From Nitrospira sp. (GTDB taxonomy: Bacteria; Nitrospirota; Nitrospiria; Nitrospirales; Nitrospiraceae): a stretch of 64,000 bases of DNA. The position numbers and the translations under genes were made by a program. This document shows, one piece after another, positions 18,672 through 27,464 of the stretch. The notes under the pieces are model-generated. The model made no database searches, was not told the DNA's origin, and saw only the letters and a list, made by a program, of their open reading frames with translations. The stretch covers positions 52,628 through 116,627 of the forward strand of contig VGXF01000006.1 of NCBI GenBank assembly GCA_016873435.1. The letters run 5' to 3'. Position 1 is the first letter of the stretch; each line of letters opens with the position of its first letter.

Positions 18672-20498
18672 ATGAACCCTTCCCCTGATCTTAAGCATGC
18701 CCTGGCCTGCCTCCCCAACCAGCCCGGCGTCTACCTGTTCAAGAACGACGCGGGCGAGGTGCTCTACGTCGGCAAGGCCGCCGTGCTAGCTAACCGCGTG
18801 CGGTCTTATTTTCAGAAAGGCGCCGACCACACGCCCAGGACGACATTGCTAGTGAGCCAGATTGCCGATATGGAAACCCTCGTCACGCGCTCCGAGCTGG
18901 AGGCGCTCATTCTCGAAAGCAATCTGATCAAGAAACACCGGCCGCGTTTCAACGTCATCCTACGAGATGACAAACAGTACCCCTACCTGCGCTTGCCCAT
19001 TCGCGAAGCCTTTCCCCGCTTGACGATCGTCCGGCGGGTACAGAAAGACGGGGCGCTCTACTACGGCCCCTACACGGACATCGGCGCGATGAAGCAGACG
19101 CTCAAACTGATCCGCAAGGTGTTCCCGCTGGCGACCTGTGAGATTGAGATCGACGGCACCGCCGAGCGGGCCTGCCTTGAATTCGAAATCAAGCGCTGCC
19201 TGGCCCCCTGCATCGGCAACCAGTCGCGCGAGGAATATCACGAGATTGTCCGCCAGGTGCGGCAGTTTCTAGAAGGGCGTGATACGGAACTGCTCGACGA
19301 GATGCGCAGCCAGATGGAAGCCTTGGCCGACCGGCAGGCCTTTGAGGAAGCCGCGCGCGTGCGGGACCGGATCACTGACATCGAACGCACACTGGAAAAG
19401 CAACGCATCACGCAGACGACGGCCGTTGATCAAGACGTGCTCGGTCTCGCCTGGCAGGGGGCGGCCGTGGATCTCCAGATGCTCTTCGTGCGCGGCGGTC
19501 TGCTGATCGGCCGGAAGGATTTTTTCTGGCCCGACGCGGCCGGTACATCTGAGGAAGAACTCGTTCGGTCGGCCATCGAGCAGTTCTATAATAAGGACGG
19601 CCTACCCCCCCGCGAACTGCTGGTACCCCTGCCGCTGGCCGACGCGCCGCTGATCGAAACCTGGCTTTCGGAGAAAAAAACCCAGGCCGTCAAGATCGTC
19701 GCGCCGGAACGCGGGCTGAAGCACCAGCTCGTGCAGCTCGCAGAAGAGAATGCTGCGGCAGCTCTCGTAAACCACCTGCGTAACGAGGAGACCGACCGCC
19801 AGGCCACGGCTGAGCTGAAGCGTTTGCTCAAACTGCAAGCGCCCCCCAGCCGGATCGAAGGCTTTGACATTTCAAATACGATGGGGCAGGCATCCGTCGC
19901 ATCCTTTGTCGTATGGCAGGATGGCCAGGCTAAGAAATCGGACTACCGAAAGTTCCGTATTAAAACAGTTGCCGGCGCTAACGACTTCGCCAGCATGAAA
20001 GAGGTGGTGGTGCGCCGGTATGGTAAATCTGAACGCCTCTGCCTACCCGACCTCGTCGTGATCGACGGTGGGCTCGGCCAGCTCACGGCCGCTATGGCAG
20101 GGCTAAAGGAGGCGGGCCGTTCGGACCTGCCGATCATTGGTTTAGCTAAGGCCAAAGGAAACAAGGACGAACGGATCTTTCTGCCGGGACGCAAGAACCC
20201 GATTGTCCTCAGGCCCTCGTCACCCGCCACGCATCTGCTCCAACGCATCCGGGACGAAGCCCACCGCTTTGCCATCGCCTACCACCGGAAACTTCGCAGC
20301 AAGGCGCTGCTGGCGTCAAAACTGGATCAGATCATCGGCGTCGGCGAGGTCCGGCGAGCCACACTGCTGAAAACGTTCGGTAGCCTCGACAAGATCGCTA
20401 CAGCCACCGACGTACAATTACGCCAGGCTGGCCTCGACGCTCGCACAGCTGCCGAGATTCGCAAAGCCCTGACCTCTTCTGCCGTGAACCGGAATTAA
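18672..20498 (+). CDS. uvrC: Excinuclease ABC subunit C
   Basis: Nucleotide excision repair nuclease (608 aa, usual length) that makes both incisions around a lesion. In order: GIY-YIG domain (about 14-90, with PGVYLFKN and YVGKA), UVR domain near 205-240 that binds UvrB, RNase H-like endonuclease domain (from about 398, FDISNTMG and VVIDGGLGQL), and tandem helix-hairpin-helix at the C-terminus (GVGEVRRATLLKTFGSL). uvrA lies about 4 kb away on the other strand; uvrB is not in the window. Confidence 0.96.
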   Translation: MNPSPDLKHALACLPNQPGVYLFKNDAGEVLYVGKAAVLANRVRSYFQKGADHTPRTTLLVSQIADMETLVTRSELEALILESNLIKKHRPRFNVILRDDKQYPYLRLPIREAFPRLTIVRRVQKDGALYYGPYTDIGAMKQTLKLIRKVFPLATCEIEIDGTAERACLEFEIKRCLAPCIGNQSREEYHEIVRQVRQFLEGRDTELLDEMRSQMEALADRQAFEEAARVRDRITDIERTLEKQRITQTTAVDQDVLGLAWQGAAVDLQMLFVRGGLLIGRKDFFWPDAAGTSEEELVRSAIEQFYNKDGLPPRELLVPLPLADAPLIETWLSEKKTQAVKIVAPERGLKHQLVQLAEENAAAALVNHLRNEETDRQATAELKRLLKLQAPPSRIEGFDISNTMGQASVASFVVWQDGQAKKSDYRKFRIKTVAGANDFASMKEVVVRRYGKSERLCLPDLVVIDGGLGQLTAAMAGLKEAGRSDLPIIGLAKAKGNKDERIFLPGRKNPIVLRPSSPATHLLQRIRDEAHRFAIAYHRKLRSKALLASKLDQIIGVGEVRRATLLKTFGSLDKIATATDVQLRQAGLDARTAAEIRKALTSSAVNRN

Positions 20499-20580
20499 TT
20501 TCCTTTTCCATTTCCCGCTAGTCTCAGGCCTCCACCTTGTTTGTCAAACGTGCCATCGGCCGGTATTACTGGAACATGTT

Positions 20581-20600
20581 AAAAAAGGAGCACCCGCTCC
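20581..20600 (-). terminator. Rho-independent terminator-like hairpin, leftward
   Basis: Read on the minus strand: GGAGC, loop GGGT, GCTCC, then TTTTTT. The 5-bp GC stem followed directly by six T is a classic intrinsic terminator for leftward transcription, but no minus-strand protein gene lies upstream of it (to the right), since the UPF0114 gene is on the plus strand. It does not suit uvrC, as the plus strand has the A-run before the stem. Confidence 0.5.
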
Positions 20601-20881
20601 CCCGTCCTTCATTCGGCGCTTCCGTTTCTCAGCCCAGCAGGCATCTTGCGGGCGGGCCGGAACCCTGTTTGCCACACATAGGGTCACGCCCGCATCACCG
20701 GAGGGTACACCGCATGCTCCAGGCGTTCCGCTTCCGGCGTCAGGCACGCGGTGGTCCCATGATCTGAGACGCGCGGGCTCAAATTTCTCACTCTCACCAA
20801 GCCGGAAAAAGCGGAGCTGGACGATACTGGCACCAAGACTCTGACAAAGTTCAAGGCGTTCTAGCGCGCTCTGGAAGTCAA

Positions 20882-20911
20882 TTGACAGCGGCCCCTCATT
20901 CTCCCTAGCAT
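20882..20911 (+). promoter_or_regulatory. Candidate sigma70 promoter of the UPF0114 gene
   Basis: A perfect TTGACA (20882-20887), an 18-base spacer and TAGCAT (20906-20911). The predicted leader of about 48 bases carries a strong AAGGAGG at 20950-20956, 9 bases before the ATG at 20966. Confidence 0.55.
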
Positions 20912-20965
20912 GCAGAGTCGGCTGCGGGCCGTCCGCGGCGTTCAACTGCAAGGAGGATTGCGTTC

Positions 20966-21529
20966 ATGTCCACTGCCGGTCATCCCGCCCACGTCACAGC
21001 ATCGTCTAGTGGGGGCAGTCCGCCGTCGAAGCTGGAGCAGGGGTTCGAAACCCTCATCTTCGCGAGTCGCTGGATTCAGGCGCCGCTCTATGGCGGACTG
21101 ATCGTCGCTGAACTGCTCTACGCCTACAAATTTATCGTTGAGTTGTGGGAGATGATCCACAACGTCCGCGAGCTCTCCGAAACCATCTTTATGCTTGGCA
21201 TCCTGTCGTTGATCGATATCACGATGGTGGCGAATTTGCTGACAATGGTCGTCATCGGCGGCTACGCCACCTTCGTAAGCAAACTGGACCTGGAAGGCCA
21301 TCGGGACAAGCCGGACTGGCTCAGCCACGTGGACCCGGGCACGATCAAGGTAAAGCTGGCGGCCTCGCTGATCGGCATTTCTAGCATCCATCTACTCAAG
21401 GCCTTCGTGAACATCGCGAATGAGACGCCCGAGCACGTCAAATGGAAGATTCTGATTCACATGACGTTTTTGGGCTCGGCCATCCTCTTGGCCTGGACGG
21501 ATAAGATCATGCAGAAGGGAAAGCACTGA
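20966..21529 (+). CDS. UPF0114/YqhA-family (TIGR00645) inner-membrane protein
   Basis: 187 aa with three to four hydrophobic helices. The family pattern is clear: FETLIFASRWIQAPLYGGLIVAE, then LIDITMVANLLTMVVIGGYATFVSKLD and VKLAASLIGISSIHLLKAF. Function of the family is unknown. Start supported by AAGGAGG 9 bases upstream. It is a single-gene unit convergent with the HerA-like gene. Confidence 0.85.
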   Translation: MSTAGHPAHVTASSSGGSPPSKLEQGFETLIFASRWIQAPLYGGLIVAELLYAYKFIVELWEMIHNVRELSETIFMLGILSLIDITMVANLLTMVVIGGYATFVSKLDLEGHRDKPDWLSHVDPGTIKVKLAASLIGISSIHLLKAFVNIANETPEHVKWKILIHMTFLGSAILLAWTDKIMQKGKH

Positions 21530-21552
21530 GGGATGAAACGCGCCTCACGGTT

Positions 21553-21616
21553 CGCTATCCGTTAGTCGCAGGGCGACCTGACTGAAGCACGTCCGAACAA
21601 CGATTAACCGATAGCG
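21553..21616. repeat. Imperfect inverted repeat between convergent genes
   Basis: CGCTATCCGTTAGTCG (21553-21568) pairs with CGATTAACCGATAGCG (21601-21616) at 14 of 16 positions, with a 32-base loop that contains a nested GTCGC/GCGAC hairpin. It lies between the ends of two convergent genes, so it may be a shared transcription end; there is no T-run. Confidence 0.45.
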
Positions 21617-21620
21617 GCTG

Positions 21621-24068
21621 CTAGCTTGGGACCCAGGCCAGCGCCACCAGCCTGACCGAGATGGTCGACTTGGACGGCTTAAGCGACACGGTTTCCAGCT
21701 TTTCCGTGAGCGGATCGACGGCGGACGCCAGCGTGTCTGTCTCAGCCTTGAACTGCGTCTCCAATTCGGCGATCTGCTGATCGATCGCGGCGACATTATC
21801 CTCAGCCCGGTCGACGTCCTTGCGGTCTTTCATGGCCCGCCCCGCGCCCCGAACGGCCGTAGTGGCCTTGCCGATCGTCGAGGTCTTGATGGCCTTTCGA
21901 CCGGTGAAAGCTTCAAGCAGCGTTGCGCCGATCGAAATAGCAGTTTGAATCTGACTGTGCATCGCCTGCTCCGACTCCCGTTCGACGACCTGCAGGGCCC
22001 GGCGTTTTCTCTCTTGCAGCCCGGCGATCTTCGGCGCGAACTTGTCCCGCAATTTCTGCGCGATCCGATCCCGCTCCTCACGTCCCGCCTGCTGGAGCCG
22101 CGCGCGAAAATCCCGCTCGGACTCGCTCGGCCTCGACAGCTTCTTCAACCCCGGGCTTTTGAGCAGCTCAATCGTCTGCGTGCGATAGAGCCAGCCCAAA
22201 AAGTCCTTGCTCCAGGCCTCGAAGTTTTTGGCTTTGCCGGCCGCGGGCGGTAGTACGCCAAACTGTGCTGGTTCGGCTGGCGTCTTTTCCAGATCGGCCA
22301 CGGCGACATCAACGTCTGTGGCCGCATCCCAGTCCACTGATACGGCGTTATCCGTGAACGGCGTCGCCACGACCACGTTCTGCGTCACATCCACGCCAGC
22401 TTTAGCATCCGACACATGCACCTGTGCCGCTCCCAGCAGCATCGGTTGGTAGACTACCGGCCCGGATAATTTCCCTCGCACCGGCACGAAATACTGTGGC
22501 ACATCGGGCGGCAGAATGGGACGCGAACCAAGGGATTGTGGGATAGAGGGGGAAGGGGTACGGGCGCTTTCCGACTGCTGGTGCCCCTCTAGTTCTCTTC
22601 CCCCATACCCCAATCGTTTTACAGGCTCCATCAACGTCTTGATCTGCATGCGTGTGAGCGGCCCACGCAGATAAGAAAGCGTCCAGCGCGTCTCAAAGAT
22701 CACCGGCGCGTCATCGTGCACATTGTTCATCAGAAACACTCGATTACCGAGTCCCGCCAGAATCTGCTCCATTCGCCCCTTGTCGAACTTCTTCCCTGCT
22801 CCAGCCGCGGCACCTTCCAATCCCTCAATCACCCGCGCCTTGTCCCGCTCTGTCTGAAGCCGGCCGATAAACCAGGTGCCGGTGTTGGCCAGCCCCTTGT
22901 AATCAAGATCGACTGGGTTCTGCGTCGCCAGCACGACACCCACGCCGAACGCGCGGGCCTGCTTGAGCAGCGTGAGCAACGGCTGCTTGGACGGGGGATT
23001 GGCCACCGGAGGGAAGTAGCCGAAGATTTCGTCCATATAGAGAATGGCACGCAGACTCGTCGTCCCCGACTGGCTCCGCATCCAGCCGAGCACTTGATTG
23101 AGCAGCAGCGAGACGAAGAACATTCGCTCGGCGTCATTCAGATGCGCAATGGACAGGATCGCCAGGCGCGGCTTGCCTTTTGGCGTATAGAGAAGGCTCT
23201 GGATGTCCAGCGGCGCCCCTTCGAGCCAGACGGAAAATCCCGGCGCAGCGAGCAGATTGTTTAGCTTCATCGCCAGCGCGAACCGGTCCTTGGACGGATA
23301 GAATAAGTCCAGATCGAGCATGCCGACTTTCGAGACCGGCGGCTCCTGAATCTGCTGGATCAGCGCGGCCAGGTCCACATTGGCGCCCTTGCTCCATGCC
23401 GCGTTCAAAATCGTGGAGAGCAGAATGTGTTCGCGGCTCTTCATCGGATCGGCATCCACGCCGATCAAGCCGAGCAGGCTCGTCGCTGTGATGCCGATGC
23501 GTTCGCGCAGTAGTTCGGCATCTTCCCGCACAGTTTTGTCAGGCATCTCGAACGATTTCAGAATCGAAACTGGAATGCCGGCGTTGCTGCCCGGCGTGTA
23601 GATCGCAATTTCGGCCGCCTCTTGCAGCCGCGTGATCCGGTCCTCATTCTGCCTCCAACCGGCAAGGCCAGTCTTCCAGAGTTCCGCCTGTTGTTTTGCA
23701 TAGTCGCCTGGCGAGAGGCCTTTTTTACGCGCGTCGTCTCCGTTGACCCACGGCGCGAAATCCTCCGCACGCAACTGCGGAAAGGTCAACATGAGATTGG
23801 CCAGATCCCCCTTGGGGTCAATGATCAGCGCGGGAATGCTATCAATCGCCGCCTCTTCAAGTAGGCCGATGCAGAGACCCGTCTTGCCGCTTCCAGTCAT
23901 GCCCACACAGACCGCGTGCGTGACAAGGTCCTTCGAATCATAGAGGAGCAGCCCGCCCTGTGATTTCTTTGCCCCCAGATCGTATCCGCGTCCCAGATAG
24001 AAGACGCCAAGCTTTTCGAAATCCTGTGCGGCCTGTTCTTTTACCGGTCCTCGTTTTGTCTTGGCCAT
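21621..24068 (-). CDS. HerA-like/DUF853-type P-loop ATPase with C-terminal coiled coil
   Basis: 815-aa ATP-binding protein of the HerA/FtsK/VirB4 clade. Walker A is GMTGSGKT (56-63), preceded by LVTHAVCVGM; DPKGDLANLML follows; Walker B is ILYMDEIFGYFP (about 355); and VVLATQNPVDLDYKGLANTGTWFIGRLQTERDK is the sensor region. Residues from about 650 to 790 are charged and heptad-like. Family members act as DNA-translocating or membrane-associated ATPases; no NurA nuclease gene is adjacent, so a HerA-NurA repair role is not supported. It follows the DUF486 gene by 1 base and is probably cotranscribed with it. Confidence 0.75.
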   Translation of the reverse strand: MAKTKRGPVKEQAAQDFEKLGVFYLGRGYDLGAKKSQGGLLLYDSKDLVTHAVCVGMTGSGKTGLCIGLLEEAAIDSIPALIIDPKGDLANLMLTFPQLRAEDFAPWVNGDDARKKGLSPGDYAKQQAELWKTGLAGWRQNEDRITRLQEAAEIAIYTPGSNAGIPVSILKSFEMPDKTVREDAELLRERIGITATSLLGLIGVDADPMKSREHILLSTILNAAWSKGANVDLAALIQQIQEPPVSKVGMLDLDLFYPSKDRFALAMKLNNLLAAPGFSVWLEGAPLDIQSLLYTPKGKPRLAILSIAHLNDAERMFFVSLLLNQVLGWMRSQSGTTSLRAILYMDEIFGYFPPVANPPSKQPLLTLLKQARAFGVGVVLATQNPVDLDYKGLANTGTWFIGRLQTERDKARVIEGLEGAAAGAGKKFDKGRMEQILAGLGNRVFLMNNVHDDAPVIFETRWTLSYLRGPLTRMQIKTLMEPVKRLGYGGRELEGHQQSESARTPSPSIPQSLGSRPILPPDVPQYFVPVRGKLSGPVVYQPMLLGAAQVHVSDAKAGVDVTQNVVVATPFTDNAVSVDWDAATDVDVAVADLEKTPAEPAQFGVLPPAAGKAKNFEAWSKDFLGWLYRTQTIELLKSPGLKKLSRPSESERDFRARLQQAGREERDRIAQKLRDKFAPKIAGLQERKRRALQVVERESEQAMHSQIQTAISIGATLLEAFTGRKAIKTSTIGKATTAVRGAGRAMKDRKDVDRAEDNVAAIDQQIAELETQFKAETDTLASAVDPLTEKLETVSLKPSKSTISVRLVALAWVPS

Positions 24069-24069
24069 A

Positions 24070-24399
24070 TCACCATTCCTTAAAGATGAGAAACACCGCG
24101 CCGGCCATCAGCGTGAAGCCGGCCAGATAGTTCCACTTGAGCGGTTCCTTAAGATAGACCACCGAGAAAACGCAGAACACTGCCAGCGTAATGACCTCCT
24201 GAATCGTTTTCAACTGAGCCGCTGTGAACTCAGAGTGGCCAATGCGGTTGGCCGGCACCTGGAAACAATATTCTGCAAAGGCAATTCCCCAGCTCACTAC
24301 GATTGCCATCCACAACGGCGAGTCCTTGTATTTCAAATGGCCGTACCAAGCAATCGTCATAAAAATGTTTGAGACCGTCAGCAGTAGAATCGTGTGCAT
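24070..24399 (-). CDS. DUF486 small membrane protein (DMT-like)
   Basis: 109 aa with four hydrophobic helices; matches the COG3169/DUF486 pattern (MHTILLLTVSNIFMTIAWYG, AFAEYCFQVPANRIG, VITLAVFCVFSVVYLKEPLKWNYL). The family resembles half of a drug/metabolite transporter; no substrate is established. I start at the ATG at 24399, preceded by AAGGAG; the frame opens 10 codons earlier at a TTG with no support. Its stop lies 1 base before the HerA-like start codon. Confidence 0.8.
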   Translation of the reverse strand: MHTILLLTVSNIFMTIAWYGHLKYKDSPLWMAIVVSWGIAFAEYCFQVPANRIGHSEFTAAQLKTIQEVITLAVFCVFSVVYLKEPLKWNYLAGFTLMAGAVFLIFKEW

Positions 24400-24451
24400 G
24401 GGCTCCTTACTCCCTAGCTGAAGGGACAAACTACAGACTCAAATTATGCTC

Positions 24452-24482
24452 TCGCAAGACTGCTCGCTAAGCTGTCTTGCGA
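24452..24482. repeat. Perfect 9-bp inverted repeat upstream of the DUF486 gene
   Basis: TCGCAAGAC (24452-24460) and GTCTTGCGA (24474-24482) form a 9-bp perfect stem with a 13-base loop. It lies between the uvrA stop and the DUF486 start on the minus strand, about 50 bases before the latter. It may be a Rho-type end of the uvrA message or a leader structure. Confidence 0.45.
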
Positions 24483-24613
24483 CCGCCTGACAATAAGAGG
24501 GCATCGCCAGGATTTGCTTGAGCCCCCGCGCGCGATGCATTCGCAGTGGAGAGGTCTTGTTCCGCCCGTCGTCTTGCGCGCACGTGCGGTGAGCAAGGAA
24601 GGCAGACTGATCC

Positions 24614-24648
24614 GATACGGCCATTACCTGATCATGCCGTACCGTATC
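24614..24648 (-). repeat. Hairpin directly after the uvrA stop codon
   Basis: GATACGG (24614-24620) and CCGTATC (24642-24648) are perfect inverted arms with a 21-base loop, touching the uvrA stop codon at 24649-24651. Possible 3'-end structure of the uvrA message; no T-run. Confidence 0.35.
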
Positions 24649-27366
24649 TCACCCCACGCCCGCCTCTTTTAAGACCTGCCCTGTATATGACCGCTTCACC
24701 TTCGCAATATCTCTCGGCGTCCCCTCGGCCACAATCTTGCCGCCCCGATTGCCGCCTTCGGGCCCCAGGTCAATCAGCCAGTCGGCATTTCGTATGACAT
24801 CCAGATTGTGCTCGATCACCAGTACCGTATTGCCCGCCTCGACTAGACGGTTGAGCACATCCAGCAAACGCTGAATATCAGCGAAATGCAGCCCTGTCGT
24901 CGGCTCATCTAAGATGTAGAGCGTCCGGCCCGTGGCCCGCTTCGACAACTCCCGCGACAACTTCACCCGCTGCGCCTCACCGCCGGACAGGGTCGTCGCA
25001 GACTGGCCCAGCCTGATGTAGTGCAAGCCGACATCATGCAGCGTCTGCAATTTGTTCTTGATGAACGGCACCGGCTCGAAAAATTCTAACGCCTCGTCCA
25101 CCGTCATATTCAGCACGTCGGCGATGCTCCGGTCTCGGTACTTCACCTCCAGCGTCTCGCGGTTATACCGCTGGCCGTTGCAGACCTCGCAGGTCACGTA
25201 GACATCAGGCAAAAAGTGCATCTCAATCTTGATCAGACCATCGCCCTCGCAGGCTTCGCATCGCCCACCCTTTACATTGAAGCTGTACCGGCCCGGCTTG
25301 TAGCCGCGCACGCGCGACTCCGGCAGTTTCGCGAAGAGGTCCCGGATGAACGTGAACAGCCCGGTATAGGTGGCCGGATTGGACCGAGGCGTGCGGCCGA
25401 TCGGGGACTGATCAATATCAATGACCTTGTCGAGTGCATCGACCCCCTTGAGTTCCTTGCAGCCGTCAATTTTAGGATGCTTGTGATAGAGCAGTTGCGA
25501 GAGTGAGTGGAATAACACTTCCAACACGAGCGTGCTCTTGCCTGATCCCGAGACGCCGGTCACGCAGGTCAGCAGGCCCAGCGGAATCTTGGCCGTGAGA
25601 TTTTTGAGATTGTGCTTTTTCGCGCCTACTACGCTGACAAAACCTCGCGGCTTGCGTATCCGTTGCGGGAGCGTGACGACCATCTCCCCGCACAGGTATT
25701 GCCCGGTCAGCGAGGCCTTGTTGGCCATCACCTCCTTGGGTGTCCCTTGCGCGATGATCCGGCCGCCGTGCGCACCGGCGCCGGGCCCGAGATCGAGAAT
25801 GTGGTCGGCGGCCTGCATCGTCTCCGCATCATGCTCGACCACCAGGACCGTGTTGCCGAGATCACGCAGCCGGATCAGCGTCTGGAGCAGCCGCCGATTG
25901 TCCCGCTGATGTAGGCCGATGGAGGGTTCGTCTAATATATACAGCACACCGACGAGGCCCGAGCCGATTTGCGTCGCCAGGCGGATGCGTTGCCCTTCGC
26001 CACCCGAAAGTGTCGCCGCCGCACGGTCGAGTGTCAGATAGTCCAGCCCGACATTCCTAAGAAAGCCCAGCCGTTCGCGAATCTCCTTCAGAATCCGCTG
26101 TGCGATGAAAGCTTCTCGCTTGGTTAGCTTGAGCGAGGCCACGAAGTCGGCTGCCGCTCGAATCGAAAGCTCCGTCACCTCCGCAATGGACTTGCGGGCG
26201 ATCTTCACCGAGAGACTTTCCGGCTTTAGTCGCGCCCCCTTACAATCCGGGCAAACCTCCAGCAGCGTGAAATCCTGCTCCCAGGAGGATTGCCCCTCTT
26301 CGGCTAAGGCGACTGTGCTTTTTCCAAATGGCATGACGAAGCCGGTCCCGTCACAGATCGGACAGGCTCCGTGCGGGCTATTGAACGAAAACACGCGCGG
26401 CGTGATTTCAGGATAGCTGATGCCGCAGCGAATGCACGCCAGCTTCTCGCTATAGAGCAGGCCTTTGCCCTCCTCCGCAAGCACGCCAACAAGTCCATCG
26501 GTCAGTTTCAACGCGGATGCGACCGAATCGGCGAGCCGTTTTGACAATGCGTCTCCTGGACCACCTTCCTTCATCACAAGGCGGTCCACTACGATTTCGA
26601 TCGTGTGTTTCTTCTGCTTATCTAGCGCGATTTCGTCGGCCAGCTCGACCATTTTGCCATCGATCATCGCGCGCACGTAGCCGGCCCGGCGCATCTCCAG
26701 CAATTCCTTGCGGTACTCGCCCTTGCGCCCTCTCACAATGGGGGCAAGAATCTGGAACTTCGTCCCCTCCGGAAGATTCCGAATCGCATCCACCATCTGC
26801 TGGATCGTCTGGGAGGAAATCTCCTCGCCGCACTGATGGCAGAAGGGCCGACCGATGCGCGCAAAAAGCAGGCGCAGATAATCGTAAATCTCCGTGACCG
26901 TCCCGACCGTCGAGCGCGGGTTGTGGCTGGTACTCTTCTGCTCAATGGCAATGGCCGGTGACAGCCCTTCAATGGAATCCACGTCGGGCTTGCCCATTTG
27001 CTCGAGAAACTGGCGCGCGTAGGCCGAGAGCGATTCGACGTACCGGCGCTGCCCTTCGGCGTAGATGGTATCGAACGCGAGCGAAGACTTGCCGGACCCG
27101 CTCAGCCCGGTGATGACAACGAGCCGGTCCCGCGGAATTTCAACGTCGAGATTCTTAAGGTTGTGCTCCCGAGCACCCTTGATGACGATCGAGCTGGACA
27201 ATTTTAGTCCCAAAATTGATTTTTTCGGCTTTGCCTTATTTATTAACGGTTTACCAAAACGACGAAGCGCTGTCCTTATTGCCCGCGTCCGTAATGCCTC
27301 TGCCAAGAACAAACGCCAGAGACTGCGAATCACTGGTATCCAGTGATTGGTCTCCTGACTCATCAC
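24649..27366 (-). CDS. uvrA: Excinuclease ABC subunit A with shortened insertion domain
   Basis: Damage-recognition ATPase of nucleotide excision repair, with two ABC modules. Visible: Walker [10 protein letters not shown] (87-95), UvrB-binding region after RPFCHQCG, zinc site 1 C311-x2-C314/C335-x2-C338, signature LSGGEGQR (453-460), second Walker [10 protein letters not shown], zinc site 2 [17 protein letters not shown], second signature LSGGEAQR. Only 33 residues separate C338 from the CPDCKG motif (C372), where about 120 are usual, so most of the insertion domain is missing. Residues 1-55 are atypical; a TTG at 27201 (55 codons in) would give the normal N-terminus, so the start is uncertain. 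Confidence 0.93.
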   Translation of the reverse strand: MMSQETNHWIPVIRSLWRLFLAEALRTRAIRTALRRFGKPLINKAKPKKSILGLKLSSSIVIKGAREHNLKNLDVEIPRDRLVVITGLSGSGKSSLAFDTIYAEGQRRYVESLSAYARQFLEQMGKPDVDSIEGLSPAIAIEQKSTSHNPRSTVGTVTEIYDYLRLLFARIGRPFCHQCGEEISSQTIQQMVDAIRNLPEGTKFQILAPIVRGRKGEYRKELLEMRRAGYVRAMIDGKMVELADEIALDKQKKHTIEIVVDRLVMKEGGPGDALSKRLADSVASALKLTDGLVGVLAEEGKGLLYSEKLACIRCGISYPEITPRVFSFNSPHGACPICDGTGFVMPFGKSTVALAEEGQSSWEQDFTLLEVCPDCKGARLKPESLSVKIARKSIAEVTELSIRAAADFVASLKLTKREAFIAQRILKEIRERLGFLRNVGLDYLTLDRAAATLSGGEGQRIRLATQIGSGLVGVLYILDEPSIGLHQRDNRRLLQTLIRLRDLGNTVLVVEHDAETMQAADHILDLGPGAGAHGGRIIAQGTPKEVMANKASLTGQYLCGEMVVTLPQRIRKPRGFVSVVGAKKHNLKNLTAKIPLGLLTCVTGVSGSGKSTLVLEVLFHSLSQLLYHKHPKIDGCKELKGVDALDKVIDIDQSPIGRTPRSNPATYTGLFTFIRDLFAKLPESRVRGYKPGRYSFNVKGGRCEACEGDGLIKIEMHFLPDVYVTCEVCNGQRYNRETLEVKYRDRSIADVLNMTVDEALEFFEPVPFIKNKLQTLHDVGLHYIRLGQSATTLSGGEAQRVKLSRELSKRATGRTLYILDEPTTGLHFADIQRLLDVLNRLVEAGNTVLVIEHNLDVIRNADWLIDLGPEGGNRGGKIVAEGTPRDIAKVKRSYTGQVLKEAGVG

Positions 27367-27464
27367 TAAAAAGTATCTTCATGGCCTGACCGCTTCCTTG
27401 GGCTCGACGGCGTGGGTGGTCGATCAGCCGCCGGATTATACCAGCTAAGCGAGTTGGCTTGACA

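Larger units (their letters stand above)
20499..20965. other. 467-base spacer with no convincing protein gene
   Basis: Between uvrC and the UPF0114 gene. Short ORFs on both strands (20537-20767 +, 20544-20951 -) have no recognisable domain and Arg/Pro/Gly-rich shadow-like composition. The stretch holds a leftward terminator-like hairpin (20581-20600) and a rightward promoter (20882-20911). A non-coding RNA on the minus strand is possible; I matched it to no known RNA family. Confidence 0.4.

Noticed and set aside
20600..20960. Known riboswitch or housekeeping RNA (c-di-GMP, cobalamin, SRP RNA, tmRNA, 6S)
   Set aside because: I compared by eye with the conserved cores of these RNAs. A GCAAAC string is present on the minus strand but the rest of the c-di-GMP-I core is missing, and no core of the other RNAs was found.
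21621..24068. HerA-like ATPase as part of a HerA-NurA or HerA-DUF4297/SIR2 defence system
   Set aside because: No nuclease, SIR2 or DUF4297-type gene lies beside it; the only partner is a DUF486 membrane protein.
24439..24624. 61-codon minus-strand ORF between the DUF486 gene and uvrA
   Set aside because: No ribosome-binding site, no recognisable pattern, and it spans an inverted repeat; treated as spacer.
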